Of a DNA stretch of 64,000 bases, positions 11,461 through 23,929 are shown piece after piece. The notes below the pieces were generated by a model. The model saw nothing but the letters and a program-made list of their open reading frames with translations. It was not told where the DNA came from and ran no database searches. How positions within the stretch are numbered: the first letter of the stretch is position 1; the number at the start of each line of letters is the position of its first letter. Both the position numbers and the translations under genes were made by a program. The stretch is from Pteria penguin (lineage: Eukaryota; Mollusca; Bivalvia; Pterioida; Pteriidae). The stretch spans positions 44,949,496 through 45,013,495 of the forward strand of contig CM068587.1 of the NCBI GenBank assembly GCA_035048485.1. The letters are read 5' to 3'.

Positions 11461-12899
11461 CAAATATATGGTGTTGAAGTCAGTAGTTAACGGTGATCAA
11501 AGTTATATAATAAAGAATACAATGATATTGAACTGGCCTTTGTAATCGGGTGGTCTACAGCACTGCTCTAGTACTTGCTGTGTCCTGTCACCACTGTGAG
11601 GCCTGGGTAAGATTGTAGTTGATGGGGCGGTTTCTCAGAGCATTCCGGACTCCGAGCATTCCGGACTCAGAGCATTCCGGACTCCTCCGCTAGACGTAAT
11701 GACCGTACTGGCCAAATACACTCGGCTAGGCATTTAATAGTAGAGAATAAGCCAATGTTTAAGAGGCGGCTTCGTTAATAAACCAATATGCGTTATGCCT
11801 TTATGCAATATTAATTTTAAGAAGCTTTGCTTTCTTTCTGAAATAGCTATTAACATAACCGATTCTTGATACAGAGTAAATAAATGCCAAATCAAGCCAC
11901 TGAAGGATGTGTGATTTTCCGGCCAGCCAGAGCTAGCAAGTCATATTGAATAATCAATACATGTGGTATGTAGTTGTCACCCAATCTCTGAAAATCAACC
12001 GATTTCAGTAAGTCGGATGAGAATTTTGAGTCAATAATTAAACCAGTAAAGTGGGGAGCAATATAAATTTTCTTAAAATGATTGATTTTTGGGGCCTTTC
12101 TTTTAACACAATTGCTACTTGAAATCGGACATGGTGGCACATGTCAAAGGAAGGAGATACGAGGTTCTTCCTTATTGTTGTGACACTTCTCGTTACATGC
12201 CTAGTAAGCTACTGGTGATAGCAGAACGTCTTGGGTTCGATTCTTGGACTGGCAATAAATAAATCCTTATTTATTCACGACACCTTCGGAATTCATCCAC
12301 CTTTTGACCCCCGTCAAAAAAAATCTTGGAGATGTGCATTATCAGATTTAACGCAGAAATAAAACTCATTTCATATTGTATACTTCTGTTAAATTTTAAC
12401 GACAATCTGAAAAGAATCGAGAGACGTACTATGTCGATTTATTGAAAAAACATAGGCTTTGATTTTAAACCAATAATCAGTTTCCAATAATTTCGATTAT
12501 ACAAAATCAGTGGTACCTCAAAGCATATTACAAGCAAAATGCCATTACAAAAGACTCTGTGCTTCTTTTAATAAGTCCATAATAAGACCAAACGGAATGT
12601 GAATAGTAGATATCAAATAAGTATCTGAATTTTTTTTCATGCCAAAACTCCACGAACAATGTAACTGAATAAAATTCATCAAGGAGATTCAATAATGCAA
12701 TGTGTCAATGACAAGCTGTGTTAATTACAAATTCCTAAAAGTTGTGTCAATGACAATTCAAATGTGCGTTATGGCATCATTTCATAAAGCCTTGTGTCAT
12801 AAAGCCTTGTGTCATAATTCTATAAGCAGTGTCGAAGTTCAATTAACTGCGTCGGTGATGTAAAACTTTACTTGTTCTGATGATCAGATTGATGAGCTG
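11461..12899. other. Unassigned sequence with a short triplicated motif
   Basis: A 16-bp motif, gagcattccggactc with one variable base, is repeated three times at 11638-11684. At 12195-12260 there is a B-box-like cttgggttcgattctt that may be a decayed tRNA-derived repeat. No gene was recognised. Confidence 0.45.
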
Positions 12900-12907
12900 T
12901 CTAAACT

Positions 12908-13154
12908 TTGATTGATTACGTCATTCCACGCTTATTTCACGTACATGGTGACGGCATCAGCCTGATGAATTGCACAGAAATTTTCATCTTTGCAACGGAT
13001 CCACCCGAAGCACGCCTACCGGGACACAGAACCTCGGGGTTTTTTATACTGTCTCATCCGAAAGACAGAACACAGGTTTGTCCACGACGGGAGTTGAACC
13101 TGGGACCTCTTATTCTCGATCCGTGTACCTAATCCACTGAACCACACCGGCTTT
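12908..13154 (-). mobile_element. tRNA-derived SINE, full length
   Basis: On the - strand it reads agccggtgtggttcagtgga (tRNA-like head), B-box aggttcaactcccg, the shared body ctgtctttcggatgagacag, and a tail with gacgtaatcaatca. An 8-bp duplication, tctaaact, flanks it at 12900-12907 and 13155-13162. The body matches the copies at 26278, 27960 and 53110, which defines one family in this window. The head is not an intact tRNA. Confidence 0.9.
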
Positions 13155-13162
13155 TCTAAACT

Positions 13163-14644
13163 ACGAAACTCCACGAACAATGTCAATGACGGAAGTTTCA
13201 CAAGATCCTGTAGACTGCGTCCATGATAAAATCTTTGTCAATAATCTCAGTACGTGTTAACAACAATTTAAAATGTCAAAAAATGGTAATTGATAAGTAT
13301 GGACAAAACTTACCTGAAAAATTGGAAATTGATTTCACTTCTTCAAATAGTACACAGAAAAGCCCCAGTTGTAAATTCTCCCTGATATATATATACATAC
13401 ACGTGTATATATTTATAATTATATCTGAAAAAGATGAGAATTTTTAATTTAGCAAAAAGTAGCATCTAATTATCTTAAAAGTGCAGTAGATACGCTAGAC
13501 TGAATTGACTGTTTATTCTTAAATTTTCAATTACTTTATGCCAATCACCATATGCAACCATCCATTAAATAACTAAGCAACAGCTACACTTCAAGGTGGC
13601 TTTCCTCGAAGTGCTGTGAATCACTACTTTATGTCTTGTTATCCGAGCCTTTCTTTACTGTACGAATACCTGACATTTATTAGAACCAGTCTCAATACCA
13701 CGCTATAATTAATAAGTTCAAAACATTTATGCATCTCTCGTTTTTGAATATGCATAATTTGTTGATATATTCAAATATGAAACAATTCTCCTAATTGCTA
13801 TCTTAAAATGAATTGAAGCAGATTTATGCTATGAACATTTGCTTGACAATGTTTGCTTCAATTAGAAAAGCTGTAGGCATTACTTCCCTACAATATATCA
13901 AGCATGAAAAAAACATAGCAAAATGTTACAATATATCAAGCATGAAAAAACTCTACATAGCAATTTGTTAGAAATCAATAGCTTCATCTAGAAAATCTTA
14001 GCGTAAATTTGAAAAACCGAATGATATGTCTTTTTGGCAGTCTTGTCACAGCATACCAAAATCTTAAAAACTGCAAGTAAAAACTGGAAAATAAATGACT
14101 ATCAGAAATAATGTATGTAAGTTTTCCAATTTAAGACAGACATAAACGAACAAGTTAACACATGTACAGATGGTATTCCGGTATTTGTAAATTATGTCAC
14201 TGCAAATAGCAGTAGGTGTGATGGATCGACAGGGAATGCCTACTTCTCCGTGGTGTATAATCCCACCACTTGTTCTTCCTGGAGTCCTTAATTGTACATA
14301 TATACACACAGTAGGCCCTAATGAAATAAAACTTCCGCGATGTGTGGACTACTCATCTTTCATAAAGCGCAATACTCGATGTTCCAAAGTCTAATTGTGA
14401 CAACCCTCTTGAAATGATAAAGCACAATGGAAGAAGAAAACAGGAAGACAGGCGTAGATGAATGTAATTACAACAAAAAGAAATAATTTAAGATGGTATC
14501 CTATTAAAATATGCAATTCATTTGACTTAAGAAAAAAAATCCACCCAAGACACATGAAAATTGTTGTCTTTGGCAAAATCAGCATAAAAAGGAATGTATT
14601 CTTTAATTTGGAAATGAGCCCACGCAAGACCCAATATTTTTGTC
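13163..14644. other. Unassigned sequence
   Basis: There is no recognised gene. An approximate 40-bp direct duplication containing caatatatcaagcatgaaaa lies at 13890-13975. An open frame on the - strand at 14064-14309 has no known motif and no clear splice sites. Confidence 0.4.
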
Positions 14645-16152
14645 CTGATTGTCAAACGTCTTCTCCCTGACTGTAACACGTGTGCATCTTGATCGTAAAA
14701 CGTGATCATCTCTGTTGGCGCCCTGGTCATCACAAGTGAATGCCCTGATCGTCAAACGTTGACCTCCTGATCGTCACACACGGGGGTCCTGATTGTCACA
14801 CTTTGGCATTCTGATGGTATAACGTAAGTATCTTATTGGCGCCTTGGTTATCATGATCGTCAAACGTTGGCCCCCAAATCGTCACACTTGATGGTCCTGA
14901 TTGTAACACGTGATCGTCCTGTTTGGCGTCGCAAGTAGGTTTCCTGATTACCACAAGTGGGCATGCTCATTGTTACACGTGGATCACATGTGGGCGTTCT
15001 AATTGTAATAATTTTGCGTGATGATCGTCACATGTGGACCTCCTGATCCTCACACGTGAACCTCGTGATCCTAACATGCGTGTGTCCTGATCCTCACAAG
15101 TGGGCGCCCTGATCCTCACACGTGGGCGTCCTGATCCTCATACATGTACCTCCTGATCCTCACATCCTAATCTTCACAAGTGGGCGTCTTGATCGTCACA
15201 CGTGTACCTCCTGATCATCACACGAGGGCCTCCTGATCCTCAAATGTGTACCTCCTGATGGTCACACACGGCGTCCTGATCCTCAAATGTGTACCTCCTG
15301 ATCGTCACACACGGCGTCCTGATCCTCACACGTGTACCTCCTGATGGTCACACACCGCGTCCTGATCATCACATGTGTACCTTCTGATCCTCATACGTGT
15401 ACCTCCCGATCGTCATACGCGGGTGTCCTGATTCTCACATGTGTACCTCCTGATCGTCACACGCGGGCGTCCTGATCCTCACACGTGTACCGCCTGATCG
15501 TCACACGTGTACCTCCTGATCGTCACATGCGGGCGTCCTGATCGTCACACGTGTACCTCCTGATCGTCACACGTGTACCTCTTGATCGTCACACGCGGCG
15601 TCCTGATCGTCACACGTGTACCTTCTGATCGTCACACGCGGGTGTCCTGATCGTCACACGTGTACCTCCTGATCATCACACGAGGGCGTCCTGATCCTCA
15701 CACGTGTACCTCCTGATCCTCACATGTATACTTCCTGATCGTCACACGCGGGCGTCCTGATCCTCACATGTGTACCTCCTGATCGTCACACGCGGGCGTC
15801 CTGATCATCACATTTGTACCTCCTGATCGTCATATGCGGACGTCCTGATCCTCACATGTGTACCTCCTGATTCTCACATCTGGCGTCCTGATCCTCACAC
15901 GTGTACCTCCTGATCCTCACATGTATACCTCCTGATCGTCACACGCGGGCGTCCTGATCCTCACATGTGTACTTCCTGATCGTCACACGCGGGCGTCCTG
16001 ATCATCACATGTGTACCTCCTGATCGTCACATGCGGACGTCCTGATCCTCACATGTGTACCTCCTGATCCTCACACCTGGCGTCCTGATTCTCATACGTG
16101 TACATCCTGATCCTCACATGTGTACCTCCTGATCGTCACACTTGTACCTCCT
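14645..16152. repeat. 22/23-bp minisatellite rich in cacgtg
   Basis: About 65 copies of a unit like cctgatcgtcacacgtgtac plus two bases. Frequent variants include catgtgtacc, acgcgggcgt and tcctca. Many units contain cacgtg or the palindrome acacgtgt. The left part (14645-15000) is more diverged. It is non-coding. Confidence 0.95.
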
Positions 16153-16235
16153 GCTATACTTCTGCCTACTTTTTATGCCCGCGCAATGAAATGGCAGAGT
16201 ACATATAGTGTTACCCTCTTCCCTCATTCCGTCAT

Positions 16236-16720
16236 CAGTTTCCGCTCATTGTCTCGATGAAGGTTGGATAGATTAAATTGATTGTGGGTATACAGATGTT
16301 TCAAGGGAAGTTGCAGGTCAAGTTCGAATATAGGTGTGGTCCGGTAATTTTTGACATAGTCATTGCCCTTGAACATAGAAAATTTCCTAAAAATGACAGT
16401 TTCTGCTCATTTTCTCTTTGAAGGTTGGATGGATTACATTGATTTTGGGTATACAGATGTTTCAAGGGAAGATGCAGGTCAAGTTTGAATATGGTTGTGG
16501 TCCGGTAAATTTTTACAGAGTAATATTACCCTTGAACATAGAAAATTTCTTAAAAATGACAGTTTCCGCTCATTTTCTTTTTGAAGGTTTGATGGATTAA
16601 ATTGATATTAGGTATATAGATGTATCCAAGAAAAATGCAGGTCAAGTTCGAATATAAGTGTGTTCCTGTAATTTTTGACAGAGTTATTGCCCTTGAACAT
16701 TAAAAATTTCTTGAAAATAT
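16236..16720. repeat. Three tandem ~162-bp repeat monomers
   Basis: Monomers start at about 16236, 16397 and 16560 with cagtttcygctcattktct. Each contains aaggttggatrgatta, gtatacagatgtttcaaggg and gcccttgaacat. Identity between neighbours is high, and the third is the most diverged. This is a tandem satellite-like part of an interspersed family; similar 'gcccttgaaca...' monomers are common in mollusc genomes by my recollection. Confidence 0.85.
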
Positions 16721-17220
16721 TAGCTCTCTGGCAATTATATTTCACTAGCTTAGACGCACCGACACATTAAAATTCTAGTTTAATATGCTCCAGTGAAACA
16801 TTACAACAAATCGAAAAATATATTGAATAGGACAATGAATATCATATTTAAAAATGTCAGAAATTTTAGCTTTTTGACACCTGATAAACTATGGCAAGTA
16901 CAATACCACCAGATAACGGCGACTTTTAATATTTGGAGCCGTGAAATAATCCTTAAATGCTTTAAAAGTTATTTAGTTACTTTTCAGCAAAAAAACTTCA
17001 GTTTACCTGTTTATTCATATTCCTTACATACTCATTTTCCGTGTGTATTTAATACGTATTCTAGTGCTCTTTGTAACACGCATTCTGATTGGTTATACGT
17101 TTAAAAGACTGCAAGGGGATTCACGTTTCACTGCAGTTTTCGCTATGACGTCACGCGCCGTTTGGCGACGTCGTTGACAACGTCATTCAAAACTATCGTG
17201 TGTAAGCTTTTATCAGGTCA
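16721..17220. other. Unassigned sequence
   Basis: It contains a 103-codon + strand open frame (16793-17104) with no recognisable domain. The 3' side is richer in cgtcacg-type dinucleotides (17145-17190). No exon boundaries were established. Confidence 0.35.
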
Positions 17221-17410
17221 AAACATTAGAATAGGGTTACCATGCTAGTGTTCTACAAAAACTGATAGTGAATCTCCCGTCAGAAACATTAGAATAGGGT
17301 TACCATGGTAGTGTTCTACAAAAACTGATAGTGAATCTCCCGTCAGAAACATTAGAATAGGGTTACCATGCTAGTGTTCTACAAAAACTGATAGCGAATC
17401 TCCTGTCAGA
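17221..17410. repeat. Three tandem 63-bp repeats
   Basis: Copies start at 17221, 17284 and 17347 with aaacattagaatagggttac and are nearly identical, differing by single bases such as catgctag versus catggtag. The array leads straight into the next minisatellite. Confidence 0.95.
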
Positions 17411-18470
17411 AACATTCGTTTCACCTGCCTCCATGGTTCCACTTACCTACATTGAGTTATGTTTCACCTGCCTCCACGGTTCCTTTTATCTTCAATGAGT
17501 TATGTTTCACCTATCTCCACGGTTCCACTTACCTACAATGAGTTATGTTTCACCTGTTTCCACGGTTTCAATCACCTACAATGAGTTATGTTTCACCTTT
17601 CTCCACGGTTCCACTCATCTACAATGAGTTATGTTACACCTATCTCCACGATTCCACTTATATACATTGAGTTATAATTCACCTGCCTCCGCAGTTCACT
17701 TACCTACATTGAGTTATGTTTCACCTATCTCCACGGTTCCACTCACCTACGGTACATTGAGTTATAATTCACCTGCATCCCCAGTTCAGTTACCTACAAT
17801 GAGTTATGTTTCACATGCCTCCACGGTACCTCTTATCTTCAGTGAGTTATGTTTCACCTATCTCCACGGTTCCACTTACCTACAATGAGTTATGTTTCAC
17901 CTGTTTCCACGGTTCCACTCACCTACAATGAGTTATGCTTCACCTTTCTCCAGGGTTCCACTTACCTACAATGAGTTATGTTTCACCTATCTCCACGGTT
18001 CCATTTACCCAAATTGAGTTATAATTCACCTGCCTTTCCAGTTCACTTACCTGCAATGAGTTGCTTCACCTATCTCCACGATTCCACTTACCTACATTGA
18101 ATTATAATTCACCTGCCTCCCCAGTTCACTTACCTACAATGAGTTATGTTACACCTATCTCCACGATTCCACTTATATACATTGAGTTATAATTCACCTG
18201 CCTCCGCAGTTCACTTACCTACATTGAGTTATGTTTCACCTATCTCCACGGTTCCACTCACCTACGGTACATTGAGTTATAATTCACATGCATCCCCAGT
18301 TCAGTTACCTACAATGAGTTATGTTTCACATGCCTCCACGGTTCCTCTTATCTTCAATGAGTTATGTTTCACCTATCTCCACGGTTCCACTTACCTACAT
18401 TGAGTTATGTTTCACCTGTTTCCACGGTTCCACTTACCTACAATGAGTTATGTTTCACCGGCCTCCACTA
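17411..18470. repeat. 43-bp minisatellite with an internal ~515-bp duplication
   Basis: Tandem units carry gagttatgtttcacctatct and ccacggttccacttacctac. The block around 17600-17890 recurs almost unchanged at about 18115-18405, offset 515 bp, so part of the array was duplicated as a block after the single units had diverged. The two 85-codon open frames are this same duplicated block. Confidence 0.95.
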
Positions 18471-19066
18471 TTCTCGGAATTTACCCTTAGACTGATTACA
18501 AATATTACTTACTTTGAGACATTAAAATATTTACGTCATTATTTAATATTCCATCCAATTTGTTAAATGTGACATATTTCTTGTGATGATTTTCTGTCAT
18601 GAACAAAGTAAATTATTATAATCAAAAGCTGTGGAAAATTCCAATGAGAAATAATCGAAACGCACAAAATGACTTTTTGACCGAGACAAATTCTTAATTA
18701 GTGGTCCACAGCGCGCCGAAAATGAAACATATATCTGTAGTTATCACACAATCTATTATTAATTCTTGTAATTAATGTAAGCCCTAAGGTTTCATGCACA
18801 ATTTATTAATTTGCGTCCATGAGTTATACAATTCGTTGAAGAATAAGAATATTTTAATCTCAACACTATTCTTGACACGACGAATTGTTTTTAGCCGCTG
18901 TTTATCTGGCCATCCTTCCATCCCTAGCACTTTCTATCCCTGGCACTTTCCAACCAATTATTTGTTTACGTATGGTCAGAAATAGTTCATTCCCGGTAGA
19001 AATGTTCCGTATTGGAACACGACCTTGATTAAAGGTAATTCCTCAGAGGTCAAAATCACTGTGAAC

Positions 19067-19068
<2 letters not shown>
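18471..19068. other. Unassigned AT-rich sequence
   Basis: Nothing recognisable was seen: no domain, repeat array or inverted repeat. Confidence 0.4.
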
Positions 19069-19149
<81 letters not shown>

Positions 19150-19155
19150 TTATTT
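19069..19155. repeat. (att)n microsatellite
   Basis: About 28 uninterrupted att/tta repeats, followed by a g-run at about 19161-19170. The polyleucine frame over it is an artefact. Confidence 0.97.
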
Positions 19156-19324
19156 ATTGGAGGGGGGGGGGCTGCATATCCTGTTGCCTGATCTGAATCA
19201 TTTGGCATAACTGAATTAGTTTATAAGGTTTTAACTATTTTCCAAATGTACATGAGAAGACGGTGTGTCTGGTCTTGGATCAAGGTCAATATCTCAAAAG
19301 TCAAAGTCAACTATTGTTGATTTT

Positions 19325-19535
19325 GGAGGGTTTTTTCTTTTTTGTTTTGATATGTTTAGGTTTTTTTTTCTTTGGTTTTTTGGGTTTTTTTTTTGTTTGT
19401 TTTGTTTTTTGGTTTTTTTGTTTTTGTTTTTTTTTTGTTTTTTGTTTTTTGTTTTTTTTTTTTTGTTATTTTTGTTTTTGTTTTTGTTTTTTATTTATAT
19501 ATTTAATTTTTATTTTATTTTATTATTTTTTTTTT
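19325..19535. repeat. Poly-pyrimidine tract (t)n with g interruptions
   Basis: Two hundred bases of almost pure T with single G or TTG interruptions (ttttttg-type units). The phenylalanine-rich open frames of 96 and 137 codons are composition artefacts. The sequence from 19536 to 20097 has nothing recognisable. Confidence 0.9.
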
Positions 19536-20097
19536 GGGAGGGGGTGTTTCTAGTCTATAATTTCTGTATGCGTGATGTAAGTTTTTTTTTTTCATCTTTG
19601 GTAGAAATGATACTTATGGCGATGTATCATGACTTTGACCCACGGTCATGGACCAACAATCAAAGTCAACTTTGGTGAAATATCTTGTCCGGTCGATGAT
19701 GTCTATATGCTCGAGGTTGGCGCCAAAAACTAAAAAAAAATTATGTCATTTCATATTTCAAATTTCACTGGAATTTGGGTTCTGTCGAGTTTTATTTTGT
19801 TCAGAGATAGTATTAAGTCTACATGCCTACAATTTATTTGAACGTTTACAATAGAATAAATCAAAATTGAAATAATTGACTATTTTATCAGTTAATGGCG
19901 CCTAGACCTGAGTTAGTTCATACCTGTGTGAAGCGTTCCAATTACATGTATGTACATGTATTTTTGAATCGTTAATAATAGGGAATGGGTATACCTTGTG
20001 ACAAGACCTTTCTGTGGGTACCACAATGTATTGGCATTGTGACTTTTGACCTCTAGTCTTATGATTTATTCGAAATTAAGAAATTATCCTTTGATTA

Positions 20098-20375
20098 TTG
20101 ATAGAAAAATTAGAATTCTGGAATACTGGTGTAAAATTTTAAGAATTGTATTCTGATGAAGATTTATGATGATATGTTAGAAAACATTGATGAATATGAT
20201 TTTAAGGCTGGTAAAAGCGGTATAAGGAAGTTGTTGTATGATTGTGTATTTGGACAGATTTGGGATTATCAGTACGTTGATGATTAAAACAATGTTTATT
20301 CTTGAAATATCGCAGAAAATAAAAGACATTTTTACAAGAAATGGGATCCTTCTTTGATAACTCACCTAACTGTAT
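20098..20375 (+). pseudogene. LINE ORF2 C-terminal relic
   Basis: Conceptual translation across frames gives IRILEYWCKI, then FKAGKSGIRKLLYDCVF and GQIWDYQYV, then NKRHFYKKWDPSL. This block order (a KYWxKI-like motif, then an LLxxxGFxxxWxxQ-like motif, then a QxWxxxL-like motif) is typical of the region after the reverse transcriptase in several LINE clades. In-frame stops and at least one frame change make it a relic. The match rests on motif spacing only, so the call is moderate. Confidence 0.5.
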
Positions 20376-20567
20376 AAATATCTAACCGAGTCCTATTCAA
20401 TACTATATTATTTACGGAAAAGTTTACCTAGAAATTTTGAGAAAGTTTTGGCAAAGTTCAGAATATCATCTCATCCTCTGTCAATTGTGACAGGCAGACA
20501 CACCAATTAAATTAGATCACGGAGAGTCTGTCCAAAACGTCATTCAGGTGCAATTGTTTAACTGGTC

Positions 20568-21013
20568 TTTATTTCTACAGGTATTTCTTCGGAGATCCAA
20601 GGTCCATTGTACTCCCGGGTGTTTCACATTTTCTGTTTTGTGCTTTACATACTTGTTTCTGTTTCAGTGATTGTATTCTTTCAGAGGATCCGCCTGAGTT
20701 TACGTCGGGTAAATCCCTTTACTTTCCGCGGCCGTGTTGTCATGCATGCGATTAGCTAATGATTGGCTATTAAAGCTCCATTTTTGTGGAGCTCGGGTAG
20801 CTCAGTCTGTTAAATGGTCGGATGCAGGAGAGCCGGGTGATTCGGTACCATTTGTCGTGGGTTCGAGTCCCCCCGTCAAGGAACGAATATAAGTGAAATA
20901 TAGGTTACCTTGTTAGCTGAAGTGTCTTTGTGCTTTATATGTTTGTTTAATTTGTTTTTATTTCTACAGACGTTTCTTCAGTGATCCACCAAGGTGCATA
21001 GCACTCCCAGGTG
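20568..21013 (+). repeat. Two ~55-bp direct repeats flanking a tRNA-like segment
   Basis: The sequence tttatttctacag...ttcttc...gatcc...cccgggtgt at 20568-20622 recurs diverged at 20957-21013. Between them, 20790-20882 holds a tRNA-like block with A-box-like tagctcagtctgttaaatgg and B-box gggttcgagtcccc, separated by far more than a normal tRNA allows. It is probably a tRNA-derived SINE head or a duplicated repeat remnant, not a tRNA gene. Confidence 0.55.
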
Positions 21014-21120
21014 TATTTGTGATATATATACATCTGTTGTATGTCATACATTATTTATAAACCATTATATATGTTTTGCTACCTTGTTTAAATATATATC
21101 TGAATACCTTTAATTGTATT

Positions 21121-22640
21121 GTGTCTGTCAGGTTTATACAATATGAATTTGTGTATGTCAATTGTATCTGTCAAGCTCACGCAATATGTATTTGTGTATG
21201 TCAATAGTATCTGTCAAGCTTATGCTATATGAATTTGTGTATGTCAATTGTATCTGTTAAGCTTACGCAATATGTATTTGTGTATGTCAATAGTATCTGT
21301 CAAGCTTATTATATATTTTTGTGTATGTCAATTGTATCTGCCAAGCTTATTATATATTTTATTAGTGTATGTCAATTGTATCTGTCAAGCTTATGCTATA
21401 TATATTTGTGTATGTCATTTGTATCTGTCAAGCTTATGAAATATGAATTTGTGTATGTCAATTGTATCTGTCAAGCTTATGCTATACTATTTTGTGTATG
21501 TCAATTGTATCTGTCAAGCTTATGCTATATGTATTTGTGTATGTCAATTGTATCTGCCAAGCTTATGCTATATTTTATTTGTATGTCACTTGTATCTGTC
21601 AAGCTTATGCTATATGTATTTGTGTATGTCAATTGTATCTGCTAAGCTTATGCTATATTTTATTTGTGTATGTCATCTGTATCTGCCAAGCTTATGCTAT
21701 ATTGTATTTGTGTATGTCAATTGTATCGGTCAAGCTTATGTTATATGATTTGTGTATGTCAGTTGTATCTGTCAAGCTTATTCTATATGTATTTGTGTAT
21801 GTCAATTGTATCTGCCAAGCTTATGCTATATTTTATTTGTGTATGTTAATTGTATCTCTCAAGCTTATTCTATATGTATTTGTGTATGTCAATTGTATTT
21901 GCCAAGCTTATGCTATATTTTATTTGTGTATGTCAATTGTATCTGCCAAGCTTATGCTATATTTATTTGTGTATGTCAATCATATCTGTCAAGCTTATAC
22001 TATATGTATTTGTGTATGTCAATTGTATCTGTCAAGCTTATTCTATATGTATTTGTGTATGTCAATTGTATCTGCCAAGCTTATGCTATATTTTATTTGA
22101 GTATGTCAACTGTATCTGCCAAGCTTATGCTATATTGTATTTGTGTATGTCAATTGTATCGGTCAAGCTTATGTTATATGATTTGTGTATGTCACTTGTA
22201 TCTGCCAAGCTTATACTATATTTTATTTGTGTATGTTAATTGTATCTCTCAAGCTTATTCTATATGTATTTGTGTATGTCAATTGTATTTGCCAAGCTTA
22301 TGCTATATTTTATTTGTGTATGTCAATTGTATCTGCCAAGCTTATGCTATATTTATTTGTGTATGTCAATCATATCTGTCAAGCTTATACTATATGTATT
22401 TGTGTATGTCAATTGTATCTGTCAAGCTTATTCTATATGTATTTGTGTATGTCAATTGTATCTGCCAAGCTTATGCTATATTTTATTTGTGTATGTCAAT
22501 TGTATTTGCCAAGCTTATGCTATATTTATTTGTGTATGTCAATCATATCTGTCAAGCTTATACAATATGTATTTGTGTATGTCAATTGTATCTGCCAAGT
22601 TTATGCTATATGTATTTGTATATGTCAGTGGTATCTGTCC
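21121..22640. repeat. 43-bp minisatellite, open in all three forward frames
   Basis: About 35 copies of a unit containing gtatttgtgtatgtcaattg and tatctgtcaagcttatgcta. The blocks from 21841 and from 22231 are near-identical over some 390 bp, a recent block duplication. As 43 is 3n+1, reading rotates through all three frames every three units. None of the frames has a stop, so overlapping open frames up to 353 codons exist. Their composition (Cys, Tyr, Val, Leu from one unit) and lack of a coding context argue against a protein. Confidence 0.96.
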
Positions 22641-23929
22641 TAACACTGCTAAACCCTAAAGGCTTAAAGTTTCAAATAAAAATCAAATCAGACCTTGTTT
22701 CCGATCACAGGCCATACTGGGTACTTAATTCTTTAAATACACATTTTGTTTTGCATTACTTTTTATTTACATTATATGCATGTTTTAAAATGACTGAAGA
22801 TGTGAATATCTAAGGACGCCTAATCAACGCTGAAATTTGGTGGGTGTCTGAGTTGCAGTAAGTATGCAGTAAGCATGTCCTGCTTGTACACAACAACGGT
22901 CAAATCCTATGATATGTTGGTAGATGTCTTTCTACAGTACATATAATTGTATCGTAGAGGTAGCCAAATTGTCAACAGCTCTTCCATAATTATACAGTCT
23001 ATGTCTGGTAAGCCCATGACCATTTTTTATCTGATAATCACTCATGTTATCGTTTAAGGATAATCTGCTTTCAGAACTATGTTAGATTTAAGGCTGATGC
23101 GATGCCCTATCCGCACAATACGTATTACAATGTTTGGATCGAGATTTGATATTTTCCATACAATGTTTTCAGTTTTCAAGCTTATTCACTCGTCTCTAAT
23201 GAATATTCAGAGTGTTCAGTTTATCCAATAAGAACAGCTGTTCTCTGCGCGTGCTGACCTTGATAAGTACAATGTTTTTCCAATAATACATAATGGCACA
23301 GAAATGCATTTGCCTGAACCCCCCCCCCCCCACACACACACACACACAAAAGAAAATTGAAAATAGAAAAATAGAAAAACACTTAAAAACAATAAAACAA
23401 AAAACAAAACAAAAATCCCCAAACCCAAATAATAATAATAATAAAATAAAAACAGAGACAAAAAAGAATAAAATCAAACAAAGCATGATGTTTTGAATGA
23501 TTCCTGTTGGCGCAAATTTACAGTAACTATAAACAGTATAATGAACGAGAAGGTTTAATAGTGAAAGAAGAAATTAACTTCTTTGACGGATCTAGAGAAG
23601 GATACCAGTGTTGCAACCCCCTCCTGCCCTGGAATGGAACATTCTACCAAATTAAAAAAAAAAAAAAGAAAGAAAGAAAAGAAAAAAAAAAGAGAAAAGA
23701 AAATGTTCACCTTTTTTAAGAGGTAGGACGAATTTATCCTTACTATCTTGGCAAACTTGTAAATCATGGCCCGATGAAGTGAACATGATATTAAGTTTAC
23801 CGGCGCAGTATGCGATATAATTACAAGTAAATAAAATTTCAGAATTGTAAAACATCATCCAGTAGGTCTCTATGTATTTCTTCAATGCATGCATACTAAA
23901 TATTGATGAGTCGCATTGAAATATCGACG
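22641..23929. other. Unassigned sequence with low-complexity tracts
   Basis: It contains a c-run plus (ac)n at 23320-23348, an A-rich tract with (aat)n at 23349-23480, and poly-purine (a/g)n at 23654-23705. No gene was recognised, and the short open frames over these tracts are artefacts. Confidence 0.45.

Noticed and set aside
19263..19678. Phe/Cys-rich ORFs of 96 and 137 codons, possible membrane protein
   Set aside because: Composition artefact of a poly-T tract.
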